64,000 bases of DNA from PALSA-1003 sp963763625. GTDB lineage: Bacteria > Pseudomonadota > Gammaproteobacteria > Burkholderiales > Casimicrobiaceae. The first letter of the stretch is position 1, and the number at the start of each line of letters is the position of its first letter. The stretch is from assembly GCA_963763625.1 (NCBI GenBank), contig CAVXPH010000006.1, forward strand, positions 496,001 to 560,000, written 5' to 3'. Position numbers and translations under genes: made by a program. The notes beneath the pieces are model-generated. The model did no database searches. It was given only the letters and a program-made list of their open reading frames with translations, and was not told the origin of the DNA. Positions 24,559-32,121 of the stretch are shown one piece after another.

Positions 24559-25892
24559 TGTTAGCAACACGTCAAGATGTCCGGTGTAGGTACCACGCCG
24601 AATGTCCGCCATTTTGGTTGATCTCTGCGGACGTTATGCGGCGCCTTTGGTTTTGAATTTGCACTCCTTTCCAGAGGCATCGTACTGAGCCAGGCGACGC
24701 GGCCCATGGAAGATGGCGAGGTGGCCGTCGGGATATTCGTGCACCCGCACCTTGGCTTTGACGTAGTGGCAACGATGCCGATCCGCTGGGATCTGCAACA
24801 GCTTGTCTTGATAGACGACGCAGTTGTCAGCGCGCACGATGCGCTCCTCTTGCAGGCAGAGGATGTCCTGCAGGTGGGTGCCGATCCAGGGGACGAAGGC
24901 GGAGCCGGTTTCCGCTGCCGGGACCATGAATTCGCGGTTGTAGGCGGGGAGGAAGCGGCGCCTGAGGAAGCGGTTGGCTTGGGTGACCTCGGTGACCTTC
25001 GCATCGGCCAATTCCTTGGGCAAGCGCGCCTGGAGAGTGCCGAACATGCGCTCGGAGCGCCCGCGCGCTTCGGGTGAGTACGCGGGAATCATTTCGATGC
25101 CGAGCTGGCCCATGGCGCGTCCGAACTGGGTTGGGTTGTCTGGGTCGACTTTGCCGCCCGCCTTGGGCGTGTGCCAATAGTGGCTTCCCCGGTCGGTGTA
25201 GAGGCTGTTGAACAAGCCGAATTCGGTGATGACCTCGGCCACCGCGGCGAAGCTGCTCATGGTGTCCTCCTCGTCCACCAGGAAGGCCGAGTAGATTGCC
25301 GAGTTGGCGTCATCGAGGGTCACGATCAGATCATGCTGCTGTCCCGGCAGCCATTCGTGGCGCGAGCCGTCCTGGTGCAGCATCATTCCCGGCAGTGGCT
25401 TGCGCTCGCGCTTGCGCCGGTGCGCCCCGCGCCGCTTCGCCTTGGTGACCACGCCTTCACGCTGCAGCGCTAGACGCACGAAGTTGTAGGATCGCGCGCC
25501 CTTCTGCTCGCAGTACTTGCTGTAGAAATGCTTCACCGACCAGCCCACATAACGGTCACGATACTGATTGACCAGGCACAGCACTTCATCGACCGGCGCG
25601 CGGCGGGTTGATACCTGCCCAAGCCGCAGATCGATCAGCCCGTCCAGGCCCTCGCTCTCGTAGCGCCGGCACTGGCGCCGAAACTGCCGTTCCGACACGC
25701 TCAGCAAATCGGCCGCCTCCTGCTGGGTGAGCCGATGCTCGGTCCACCGCCCATACACCTCTTTAAACCGCATGGTCCTGATCTCCTGTAACACGCTCGC
25801 CCGGCCCAAGGTCCACCTCCTTCTCACGAGGCAGACCTTAAACCGGACATTTCACGTGTTACCTAGACCGGACATTCCTCATGTTACTAACA
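24559..25892 (-). mobile_element. Complete IS, IS1202-like (ISTde1-type) by transposase and long target duplication
   Basis: The element is 1,334 bp, bounded by imperfect inverted repeats starting TGTTAGCAACA (left, 24559-24585) and TGTTAGTAACA (right, 25867-25892 on the other strand). Each continues into ATGTCCGGT. Inside, a second ATGTCCG copy follows about 25 bp further in at both ends, probably subterminal transposase-binding sites. Flanking 16-bp direct repeats show a recent, intact insertion. It contains one transposase gene on the minus strand. The family assignment comes from the integrase-type transposase and the long duplication; I recall 15-18 bp duplications as a feature of the ISTde1 group of IS1202-like elements, which would need ISfinder confirmation. 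Confidence 0.88.
24634..25773 (-). CDS. ISNCY/IS1202-like integrase-core transposase
   Basis: A 379-residue DDE transposase, starting at ATG 25773 (MRFKEVYGRWTEHR) after a CAGGAGATCAGGACC ribosome site. The N-terminal helix-turn-helix (LTQQEAADLLSVSERQFRRQ) binds the ends. The catalytic triad is predicted as Asp135 (HQDGSRHEWL), Asp194 (YTDRGSHYW) and Glu241 (SPEARGRSERMFG). The reading frame is intact. The longer ORF start at 25827 adds 18 residues and is less likely. The C-terminal beta domain begins near residue 310 (VHEYPDGHLAIF). Confidence 0.9.
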   Translation of the reverse strand: MRFKEVYGRWTEHRLTQQEAADLLSVSERQFRRQCRRYESEGLDGLIDLRLGQVSTRRAPVDEVLCLVNQYRDRYVGWSVKHFYSKYCEQKGARSYNFVRLALQREGVVTKAKRRGAHRRKRERKPLPGMMLHQDGSRHEWLPGQQHDLIVTLDDANSAIYSAFLVDEEDTMSSFAAVAEVITEFGLFNSLYTDRGSHYWHTPKAGGKVDPDNPTQFGRAMGQLGIEMIPAYSPEARGRSERMFGTLQARLPKELADAKVTEVTQANRFLRRRFLPAYNREFMVPAAETGSAFVPWIGTHLQDILCLQEERIVRADNCVVYQDKLLQIPADRHRCHYVKAKVRVHEYPDGHLAIFHGPRRLAQYDASGKECKFKTKGAA

Positions 25893-25908
25893 CACCGCGG
25901 TGCGTACT
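25893..25908. repeat. Right 16-bp target-site duplication of the IS
   Basis: Copy of CACCGCGGTGCGTACT directly after the right IS end. The next base (25909) begins the -35 hexamer of the rplU promoter. Confidence 0.85.
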
Positions 25909-25937
25909 TTGACAACGCAGCCCTAACAGCTTAAAAT
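25909..25937 (+). promoter_or_regulatory. Sigma-70 promoter of rplU-rpmA
   Basis: Near-consensus TTGACA (25909-25914) and TAAAAT (25932-25937), separated by 17 bp. It lies 38 bp before the rplU ATG. The IS target duplication abuts the -35, so the native promoter has survived the insertion. Confidence 0.8.
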
Positions 25938-25974
25938 ACTTACCTTTTTTTGCACCACTGCACAGGGAGTTCCT

Positions 25975-26286
25975 ATGTATGCGGTCATCAAGGCCGGCGG
26001 CAAGCAGTACAAAGTCGCCCCGGGTGAAAAACTCCGGGTGGAACTGATGTCGGCCGACGTCGGGGCGCAGGTCGACTTGGGCCCGGTGCTGCTGGTCGGC
26101 GACGGCGCTTCGGTCCGTCTCGGCCAACCGACGGTTGCCGGCGCGACGGTGAAAGCCACCGTGCTTGCCCACGGCCGCGGCGAGCGGGTGCAAATTTTCA
26201 AAATGCGCCGGCGCAAGCACTATCAGAAGCATCAGGGTCATCGCCAGGGTTTTACCGAACTCAAGATCGACGATATCGTCGGCTGA
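25975..26286 (+). CDS. rplU: 50S ribosomal protein L21
   Basis: A 103-residue ribosomal protein of the large subunit. The family opening MYAVIKAGGKQYKVAPGEKL and the C-terminal RRKHYQKHQGHRQGFTELKI block are both present. It is the first gene of the rplU-rpmA operon, with a strong promoter directly upstream. The IS inserted between it and ispB does not touch it. Confidence 0.98.
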   Translation: MYAVIKAGGKQYKVAPGEKLRVELMSADVGAQVDLGPVLLVGDGASVRLGQPTVAGATVKATVLAHGRGERVQIFKMRRRKHYQKHQGHRQGFTELKIDDIVG

Positions 26287-26324
26287 ACGAACCGGTCGCA
26301 ACGCAAGCAACAGGGCAACCAGAC

Positions 26325-26585
26325 ATGGCACACAAAAAAGCAGGCGGCAGCTCGCGCAACGGCCGCGATTCACAGGCCAAGCGGCTGGGCGTGAAAGCCT
26401 TCGGCGGCGAGCCGATCAACGCCGGCGCGATCATCATCCGCCAGCGCGGGACGAAGGTGCATCCGGGTGTCAACGTTGGCATAGGCAAGGACCACACCCT
26501 GTTTGCGCTGGTCGCCGGCCGGGTCGAATTCAAGGTCAAGGGCGCCGGCCAGAAAACCGTCGTCAGCGTGGTGCCGGTCGTTTAG
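26325..26585 (+). CDS. rpmA: 50S ribosomal protein L27
   Basis: An 86-residue ribosomal protein. MAHKKAGGSSRNGRDSQAKR is the classic start (the MAHKK form, without cleaved leader), and its N-terminal tail reaches the peptidyl-transferase centre. It follows rplU after 38 bp and is terminated at 26611-26637. The usual third gene, obgE, is not here. Confidence 0.98.
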   Translation: MAHKKAGGSSRNGRDSQAKRLGVKAFGGEPINAGAIIIRQRGTKVHPGVNVGIGKDHTLFALVAGRVEFKVKGAGQKTVVSVVPVV

Positions 26586-26610
26586 GCACGTCCCGGTCTC
26601 GCAGCGAGCG

Positions 26611-26637
26611 AAAATCCCCGCCGCGGCGGGGATTTTT
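26611..26637. terminator. Intrinsic terminator (both directions)
   Basis: Perfect 12-bp stem AAAATCCCCGCC/GGCGGGGATTTT around a GC-containing loop, with a T-run after and an A-run before it. It terminates rpmA on the plus strand and lptG on the minus strand. Confidence 0.9.
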
Positions 26638-26657
26638 GTTGCCGTCGCTCGCGGTGG

Positions 26658-27740
26658 CTAGCGCCGCTCCAGCCACCACAGCATCGTCACCGCGACGATG
26701 ACGAAGGCAAACACGGGGAAGGCCGCCGAAAACAGCGGCGGCCAGTCGTTGATGACGCCGAGGTACGAGAACAACCGGCCCAGGAGGAAGAAACACAGGC
26801 CGATGATCGTCCCGGCGAAGATGCGAAATCCGGCGCCCCCCGCGCGGCGCTGAAAATAGGCGAACGGCAGCGCGAGCACCATCATCACGACCACCGCCGC
26901 GGGATAGAAAAGCTTGTTCCAGAGCGCTATCTCGAAGCGCGACGTTTTCTGCTGGTTGTTGCCGAGCACGCGGATGTTGTCGTAGAGCGTCGGCAGCTCC
27001 AGCTTTTCCGGTTCGACCTGGTATACGGTCAGGATCGACGGCTTGAGCACCGTTTCCCAATCGAGTTGATCGGCATGCGCGAGCGTGGCGCCGCTGGCGC
27101 TGAAAGCGGTGGTACGCGCGTTGTAGAGCCGCCACAGCCCGTCGTCGACAAAGGTTCCGGAGTCGGCAACGCGCAGCGACTTGAGTTGCAGGTCGTGGTC
27201 GAACTCGTAGATGCGCACGCCGAGCAAGGTCATATCCGGCAACACGCTGGTGATGTTGACAAAAGTCCGGTCCTGCTTGAACCAGAACCCCGACTCGAAT
27301 TGCTGCGCGACGATGCGATTGGCCTGGCCCTGCGCCTGCACCCGGACCTGCTGCGCGAGGCGCTCCGCAGGAGGGGCCAGGAACTCGCCGGCAAGGAACG
27401 TGGCGATCGCCAGCGGCACCCCGACGCGGACGATGGCCAGCGTGATCTGCGTCAGCGATGCGCCCGAGCTGCGCATAACCGTGTATTCGGAGTTAGCCAC
27501 CAGACCCGAGATCGCCGACAGCGTCCCGATCAGCGCCGCGGTGGGGACGAGCTCGTAGATGTGGCCAGGGATCGAAAGGCCCACGAACAGCAGCGCCCTG
27601 CCGAGGGGATAGCCGTCCTTGCCGACGTTGGAGAGCTCGTGGATCAGGTCGAAGAATGCGAACAGCATCAACAGGCCGATAAAGATGAGGATCGTCGCGA
27701 ACAGGACCTCGCGTCCGATGTAGCGGGAAAGGGTCTTCAT
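26658..27740 (-). CDS. lptG: LPS export ABC transporter permease LptG
   Basis: LptG is one of the two inner-membrane permeases that, with LptB2 and LptF, extract lipopolysaccharide from the inner membrane to the Lpt bridge. The 360-residue protein has an N-terminal pair of helices (ATILIFIGLLMLFAFFDLIHE...), a large periplasmic beta-jellyroll (about residues 125-260) and C-terminal helices (FFLLGRLFSYLGVINDWPPL). The beginning MKTLSRYIGREVLFATIL is conserved. It overlaps lptF by 4 bp. Confidence 0.96.
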   Translation of the reverse strand: MKTLSRYIGREVLFATILIFIGLLMLFAFFDLIHELSNVGKDGYPLGRALLFVGLSIPGHIYELVPTAALIGTLSAISGLVANSEYTVMRSSGASLTQITLAIVRVGVPLAIATFLAGEFLAPPAERLAQQVRVQAQGQANRIVAQQFESGFWFKQDRTFVNITSVLPDMTLLGVRIYEFDHDLQLKSLRVADSGTFVDDGLWRLYNARTTAFSASGATLAHADQLDWETVLKPSILTVYQVEPEKLELPTLYDNIRVLGNNQQKTSRFEIALWNKLFYPAAVVVMMVLALPFAYFQRRAGGAGFRIFAGTIIGLCFFLLGRLFSYLGVINDWPPLFSAAFPVFAFVIVAVTMLWWLERR

Positions 27741-28825
27741 CCGGGGATCCGTCGCCGGCGCATCAGGCCGGATATCGACAGCCGGTTCCAGAACATGACG
27801 ATGACGATGGCGATCGCCACGCTGTGGGTCAGGATCAGTCCTCCGGTCAGGGACAGCCTGCCCTGCGCGATGACGCTCTGCACGAAGTTCACGCAGTTGT
27901 TGTAGACCATGTACATGAACGCCGCCGAGATCAGGTTGAACGAGCGACCCATGCGCGGATTGACGTAGGACAACGGAATGGCCAGGAGGACGAGCACCAC
28001 CGCGCTTATTGGCACCGACAGTCGCCAGAACAACTCGGCGCGCTCGACCGCGCCGCCGCTTGCGATCAGCGCCTCGATCGGCAGCGCCTTGACCGAGAGC
28101 GGCCCGGCGCGAACCTCGGCCGGCTCGATGCGCCGCCCCAGCCGCTCGAACCCAATGGTGCGAAATGTCGGGGTTCCAGGCTGTCCCTCGTAACGCCGGC
28201 CATCTTCGAGGACGATGAATCGGTCGCCGTTCGGTGCATCCTCCAGGTGGCCAGACCGGGCGACCGTCGTCACGTCCTTGCCGTTGTCCACCGAGTGCAG
28301 AAAGATGTTATGGATCGTGTTATCGAAGCTGTTGATGCTTTCGATGAACACGACCAGGCGCGCCTGTCGGAATTCCTTGAACAGTCCGGGCGTGAGCAGG
28401 GCAACCTCTTCGCGCGATTCCACTTGGCGCTCGTATTCCAGCCGTCGCCGCTCCGCCCAGGGCGAAAGCCACAACGAGAGCACGAAGATGGCGATCAGGA
28501 ACGGGGTGGCAAACAGCAGGATCGGCTTGAGCCAGGCGGTCAGACCCTGGCCGGAAGTAAACCAGACGACCATCTCGCTATCGCGGTACCAACGCGACAG
28601 GGTGAGCAATACGGTCACGAACAGGGCGACCGAAAACAGGATGTTGAAGTAGAACACCGCGTTGAACCCGAGAAGCGCCAGAATGGCCTCCGGGGCGATC
28701 GTTCCGCCGGCCGCGCGGGCGAGCAGCCGCAGCACCAGGTTGGTGAAGAGAATGCCCAGAAGAATGAGGAAAAGGCCGACCGCGGTCGCGGTCAGCTCTC
28801 GCACCAAGCTGCGGCGGAAGACCAT
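27737..28825 (-). CDS. lptF: LPS export ABC transporter permease LptF
   Basis: Partner permease of LptG (362 residues). I start it at ATG 28825 (MVFRRSLVRELTATAVGLF), since the longer ORF only reads through the pepA promoter region. It has N-terminal helices, a periplasmic jellyroll and C-terminal helices (ALLAIPLSYVNPRMGRSFNLISA). LptF and LptG are co-translated (4-bp overlap) and lie opposite pepA, the canonical lptFG/pepA arrangement. Confidence 0.95.
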   Translation of the reverse strand: MVFRRSLVRELTATAVGLFLILLGILFTNLVLRLLARAAGGTIAPEAILALLGFNAVFYFNILFSVALFVTVLLTLSRWYRDSEMVVWFTSGQGLTAWLKPILLFATPFLIAIFVLSLWLSPWAERRRLEYERQVESREEVALLTPGLFKEFRQARLVVFIESINSFDNTIHNIFLHSVDNGKDVTTVARSGHLEDAPNGDRFIVLEDGRRYEGQPGTPTFRTIGFERLGRRIEPAEVRAGPLSVKALPIEALIASGGAVERAELFWRLSVPISAVVLVLLAIPLSYVNPRMGRSFNLISAAFMYMVYNNCVNFVQSVIAQGRLSLTGGLILTHSVAIAIVIVMFWNRLSISGLMRRRRIPG

Positions 28826-28840
28826 GACGACGGAAATATT

Positions 28841-28870
28841 TTGACTTTTTCGGCCTGATTTGCCGATAAT
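28841..28870 (+). promoter_or_regulatory. Sigma-70 promoter of pepA
   Basis: TTGACT (28841-28846) and GATAAT (28865-28870) with 18-bp spacing, 58 bp before the pepA ATG. It sits in the space between divergent lptF and pepA. Confidence 0.65.
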
Positions 28871-28928
28871 GCCGCTGATTTCCCCTAAACGCCAAGCTAA
28901 AGGCACCTTATCGTTCGTGGGAGCGACG

Positions 28929-30422
28929 ATGGAATTTACCATAAAAAGCGGCAGCCCGGAGAAGCAGCGCAGTGCTTGCGTGGTGGTCGGGGTTTTCGAT
29001 AACCGCAAGCCGAGCCTGTCCGCGGAGCTCATTGACCGCGCCTCGGGTGGATACGTAAGCGAGATCATTCGTCGCGGCGACATGGAAGGAAAACTGGGCA
29101 GCACGCTGCTGCTACACAACGTTCGCGGCACCCTCGCCGACCGCGTCCTCTTGGTCGGCCTGGGCAAGGAACGCGACTTCCGCGAGCGCGAGTTCCGCCG
29201 CGCCGTGCGCGCCGCGGTGCGCTTGCTCAACGAAACCGGCTCCTACGAAGCGGTGGTTTATCTCACCGAGGAAAAGGTCAAGCGGCGCGAGGTTGCCTGG
29301 CGGGTCGAACATGCGGTGGTCGTGGCGATGGAGGCCGTTTACCGCTTCGACGAAATGAAGAGCCAGCCGGCCGAAGTGCGCCGGCCGCTGCGCAAGCTCA
29401 CCCTGTCGGTGCCGCAGCGCAGCGACCTCGCCACCGGGGAGACGGCGGCGGCGCGCGGGCTGGCGATCGCGCACGGCATGGACCTCACGCGCGATCTCGG
29501 TAATCTGCCCGGCAACGTCTGTACGCCGACCTACCTGGCCGAGCGCGCCCAGGCCTTGGCCAAGGAGCTGGAGTTCAATTGCCAGATTCTCGACCGGCCG
29601 CAGCTCGAGGAGCTCAAGATGGGCTCCCTGTTGTCGGTCACCAATGGCAGCGACCAGCCGCCGAAGTTCATCGTGCTCGAGTACAACGGTGCGGGGAAGA
29701 AACAGAAGCCGCTGGTGCTCGTCGGCAAGGGCATTACGTTCGACAGCGGCGGTATCTCGCTCAAGCCCGGCCTGGACATGGACCAGATGAAGTTCGACAT
29801 GTGCGGCGCGGCGAGCGTGCTCGGCGCCATGCGCGCGGTGGCCGAACTCAAGGCCAAGATCAACCTGGTCGGCCTCATTGCCGCCTGCGAAAACATGCCC
29901 AGCGGCCGGGCCACCAAGCCGGGCGATATCGTCCGCAGCATGTCCGGGCAGACGGTCGAGATTCTCAATACCGATGCCGAGGGCCGACTGATCCTGTGCG
30001 ACGCCCTTACCTATGCCGAGCGCTACGAGCCCGCGGCGGTGGTCGACATCGCGACCCTCACCGGAGCCATGGTCATTGCCTTGGGCCACGTCGCCTGCGG
30101 CGTGTTCAGCAACAGCGACAGCCTGGCGCGAGCGCTGATCAATGCCGGAGAGGAGGCGTTTGACCGCTGCTGGCAAATGCCGGTGTGGGAGGAATACCAC
30201 GAAGGGCTCAACAGCAACTTCGCCGACTTTGCCAACATAGGCACCCGCGCCGGCGGCAGCATCACCGCCGCCTGCTTCCTGTCGAAATTTGCGCGCAAGT
30301 ACGACTGGGCGCACCTCGACATCGCCGGCATCGCATGGAAAGAAGGCAAAGACAAGGGAGCAACCGGGCGGCCGGTGCCTCTGCTGGCGACTTGGCTGTT
30401 GGCGCAGGAGGCCGTGGCGTAA
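28929..30422 (+). CDS. pepA: Leucyl aminopeptidase (M17)
   Basis: PepA is a hexameric, two-metal cytosolic aminopeptidase; the E. coli protein also binds DNA at Xer sites and carAB. Start is ATG 28929 (MEFTIKSGSPEKQRS) with GGGAG upstream; 497 residues is the family length. The catalytic domain carries KGITFDSGGISLKPG, DMCGAASVLG and the signature NTDAEGRLILCDAL. holC follows after 14 bp, completing the conserved pepA-holC order. Confidence 0.97.
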   Translation: MEFTIKSGSPEKQRSACVVVGVFDNRKPSLSAELIDRASGGYVSEIIRRGDMEGKLGSTLLLHNVRGTLADRVLLVGLGKERDFREREFRRAVRAAVRLLNETGSYEAVVYLTEEKVKRREVAWRVEHAVVVAMEAVYRFDEMKSQPAEVRRPLRKLTLSVPQRSDLATGETAAARGLAIAHGMDLTRDLGNLPGNVCTPTYLAERAQALAKELEFNCQILDRPQLEELKMGSLLSVTNGSDQPPKFIVLEYNGAGKKQKPLVLVGKGITFDSGGISLKPGLDMDQMKFDMCGAASVLGAMRAVAELKAKINLVGLIAACENMPSGRATKPGDIVRSMSGQTVEILNTDAEGRLILCDALTYAERYEPAAVVDIATLTGAMVIALGHVACGVFSNSDSLARALINAGEEAFDRCWQMPVWEEYHEGLNSNFADFANIGTRAGGSITAACFLSKFARKYDWAHLDIAGIAWKEGKDKGATGRPVPLLATWLLAQEAVA

Positions 30423-30436
30423 CATCTGACGCGATC

Positions 30437-30859
30437 ATGACCGCCATCGATTTCTACACCCATGTTGCCGATCGCCTCGAGGTGGCGGGGAAATTGGTGG
30501 GCAAGGCTTTTGCCCAGCACGGCAGCGTGCGCGTGCTGACCCCCGACGCGGCGACGACGGAGCAGTTCGAGCGCTGGCTGTGGCTGCATCCGGCGATCGG
30601 GTTCCTGCCGCACTGCCGCCTCGGCAGTGCGCTGGCCGATGCAACTCCGATCTGGGTCGATCACGTGGAGGAGCACCCGGGTCCTGCCGCGGTATTGATC
30701 AATCTCGGCCTGGCCCCGCCGCCGTTCTTTTCCCGCTTCGAGCGCTTAGCCGAGATCGTTGGCGTCGAAGCCGCCGATGCCGCGGCCGGCCGCGAGCGCT
30801 ATCGCTTCTACCGCGAGCGCGGCTACGCGCTGCGCACGCACAACCTCGGGGAACGGTAG
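30437..30859 (+). CDS. holC: DNA polymerase III chi subunit
   Basis: HolC (140 residues) bridges the clamp loader and SSB in the replisome. Start is ATG 30437 (MTAIDFYTHVADRLEVAGKL), giving the expected length. The family pattern FYxH near the start and SFLPHCRLGS-like segment (GFLPHCRLGSALAD) are recognisable, as is the conserved C-terminal YRFYRERGYALRTHNL. It lies 14 bp after pepA and 6 bp before an unknown gene, usually all upstream of valS in betaproteobacteria. Confidence 0.93.
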   Translation: MTAIDFYTHVADRLEVAGKLVGKAFAQHGSVRVLTPDAATTEQFERWLWLHPAIGFLPHCRLGSALADATPIWVDHVEEHPGPAAVLINLGLAPPPFFSRFERLAEIVGVEAADAAAGRERYRFYRERGYALRTHNLGER

Positions 30860-30865
30860 GCGACC

Positions 30866-31801
30866 ATGCCGACCGCGCGCGAACTGCTCGAGCAGGCCGA
30901 TGCGCTGATGCGACGCAACCGTGTCGATACCGGCATCCCGGTCCTTACCGACAGCGTTCCCGAGGTCGCGGCGGCGCCCGGGCGTGGATCGGCGGCGCCC
31001 GAGCGCATCGACCCCGCGCCGCGGGTGCAGGCCGCGGATGCACGCTCGCCGCGGGACAATGGGCAACAGGATTACCGCCGCGAAGCCGAAGGCCCACGTC
31101 CGACCGGCACAGTGGAAAGCGCGCCGCAGGCTCCGCCGCCGGGCCAGCCGGCCATGCGCGGACCGGATGCGCTCGCCACCACGGAGCGCAGCGGACAGGA
31201 GATCGAGCCGCCACTGCTCACCGACACGGTCGTGGACATGGCCGATGCCATCGAGGCCCTGCCGCGCGCCGCAGCGGAGAACGATCTGTTGCTATGGCTC
31301 GGTCCGGATACTATCGATCCGGCGCTGCACAGCATTACCGGCCCGGCCCCGGATACCGTCGCGGTCGTCCCGCCGGTGACGTTGCGGGTCCCCGATCTGC
31401 AACCTGAACCGGCGCCGATCAGCGACGATCGCGATCCCACTGTGACGCGAACGCTCCGTGCTGCGGGCTCGGCGCCGACTCCGCCGCCGAAAGGCTCCGT
31501 CCCACTGGCGTCGCCGGAGATTGCCGCCGTGCGCGAGCCCGTGGCAGCGGCGCTAGGCAGCGACGACGAGCGGTGGCGCGCGCTCGCCGAACAGATGTCG
31601 ATGCAGGTGCTGCAGCGTCTGGATCTGTTCGTCGATACCGGCCTCAAGGCGCAGCTCGCTGCGCATTTGCAGCCGATCGTCGTGCGCGCCGGCGCCGAGC
31701 TGGTCGAAGCCATCAACGACCATGTCGGGCAGTTGCTTCGCACCTACGTCGCGGAAGCGATCGAGCGCGAGATTGCGCAGTGGCGACAACAGAACAAATA
31801 G
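30866..31801 (+). CDS. Conserved hypothetical protein with Pro/Ala-rich middle
   Basis: A 311-residue protein. The N terminus (MPTARELLEQADALMRRNR) is conserved-looking. Residues about 40-230 are low-complexity Pro/Asp/Ala-rich and probably disordered. The last 75 residues (about 235-311) form a compact amphipathic helical block, RWRALAEQMSMQVLQRLDLFVD continuing to AHLQPIVVRAGAELVEAINDHV and IEREIAQWRQQN. Proteins like this recur between holC and valS in betaproteobacteria; I know no function. It is close to holC (6 bp) and probably in its operon. Confidence 0.75.
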   Translation: MPTARELLEQADALMRRNRVDTGIPVLTDSVPEVAAAPGRGSAAPERIDPAPRVQAADARSPRDNGQQDYRREAEGPRPTGTVESAPQAPPPGQPAMRGPDALATTERSGQEIEPPLLTDTVVDMADAIEALPRAAAENDLLLWLGPDTIDPALHSITGPAPDTVAVVPPVTLRVPDLQPEPAPISDDRDPTVTRTLRAAGSAPTPPPKGSVPLASPEIAAVREPVAAALGSDDERWRALAEQMSMQVLQRLDLFVDTGLKAQLAAHLQPIVVRAGAELVEAINDHVGQLLRTYVAEAIEREIAQWRQQNK

Positions 31802-31892
31802 CAGGCACTGAACCTCCTCCCGCCGCTCCGCCGCCCGGTGCCACCACGCGGCCGGGGCGATCATCGGGGCCTGCGCTCGCGGCGTCGCCAGG

Positions 31893-31920
31893 CTGCACTG
31901 CGTGCGGGCTGTGCTAGACT
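31893..31920 (+). promoter_or_regulatory. Probable promoter of the aroF leader
   Basis: CTGCAC (31893-31898) and TAGACT (31915-31920) with 16-bp spacing. The -10 ends 7 bases before the ATG of the leader peptide, which would make that message leaderless. The hexamers are only moderate, so confidence is limited. Confidence 0.5.
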
Positions 31921-31927
31921 GCCCCCC

Positions 31928-32050
31928 ATGAGTTCGACCATCACGTCCGTCGTCCAATACGCTGTGACCGACCGCAACGGCTGCGTGCCGGTGGTGTTTG
32001 GCCGCTATGTCTACACCGGGCCCAGCGCCCGGGGGCCGATCCGCCGCTAG
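31928..32050 (+). CDS. Predicted aromatic-residue leader peptide of aroF (40 residues)
   Basis: The ORF begins MSSTITSVVQYAVTDRNG and contains Phe24, Tyr27 and Tyr29 in the segment VVFGRYVYTG, then ends RGPIRR with TAG at 32048-32050. No Shine-Dalgarno is present; a -10 element ends 7 bases upstream, consistent with leaderless translation. It is followed by a strong terminator-like hairpin and then aroF, the classical architecture of translation-controlled attenuation. Only three aromatic codons are clustered, so sensing of Phe/Tyr is plausible rather than certain. Alternatively it is a chance ORF. Confidence 0.55.
   Translation: MSSTITSVVQYAVTDRNGCVPVVFGRYVYTGPSARGPIRR
32016..32032 (+). promoter_or_regulatory. 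Pause-like hairpin in the aroF leader
   Basis: Arms CCGGGC (32016-32021) and GCCCGG (32027-32032). The 5' arm lies 2 to 7 bases after the second Tyr codon (32012-32014), so a ribosome stalled there would cover it. Confidence 0.45.
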
Positions 32051-32077
32051 CAGCAGACCATCGCGTTGCAAGCACTG

Positions 32078-32108
32078 TCGGGCGGCCCAGGGGCCGCCCG
32101 ATCTTTTT
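32078..32108 (+). terminator. Attenuator/terminator upstream of aroF
   Basis: Ten-bp stem TCGGGCGGCC/GGCCGCCCGA (32078-32101), loop CAGG, then a CTTTTT tract. It lies between the leader ORF stop and the aroF Shine-Dalgarno GGGAG (32110-32114). The bases CGGCCC at 32083-32088 could instead pair with GGGCCG at 32033-32038 to form an antiterminator. Confidence 0.65.
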
Positions 32109-32121
32109 GGGAGATTCGACC

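Noticed and set aside
29112..30425. 437-codon minus-strand ORF opposite pepA
   Set aside because: Shadow of pepA, which has all M17 motifs.
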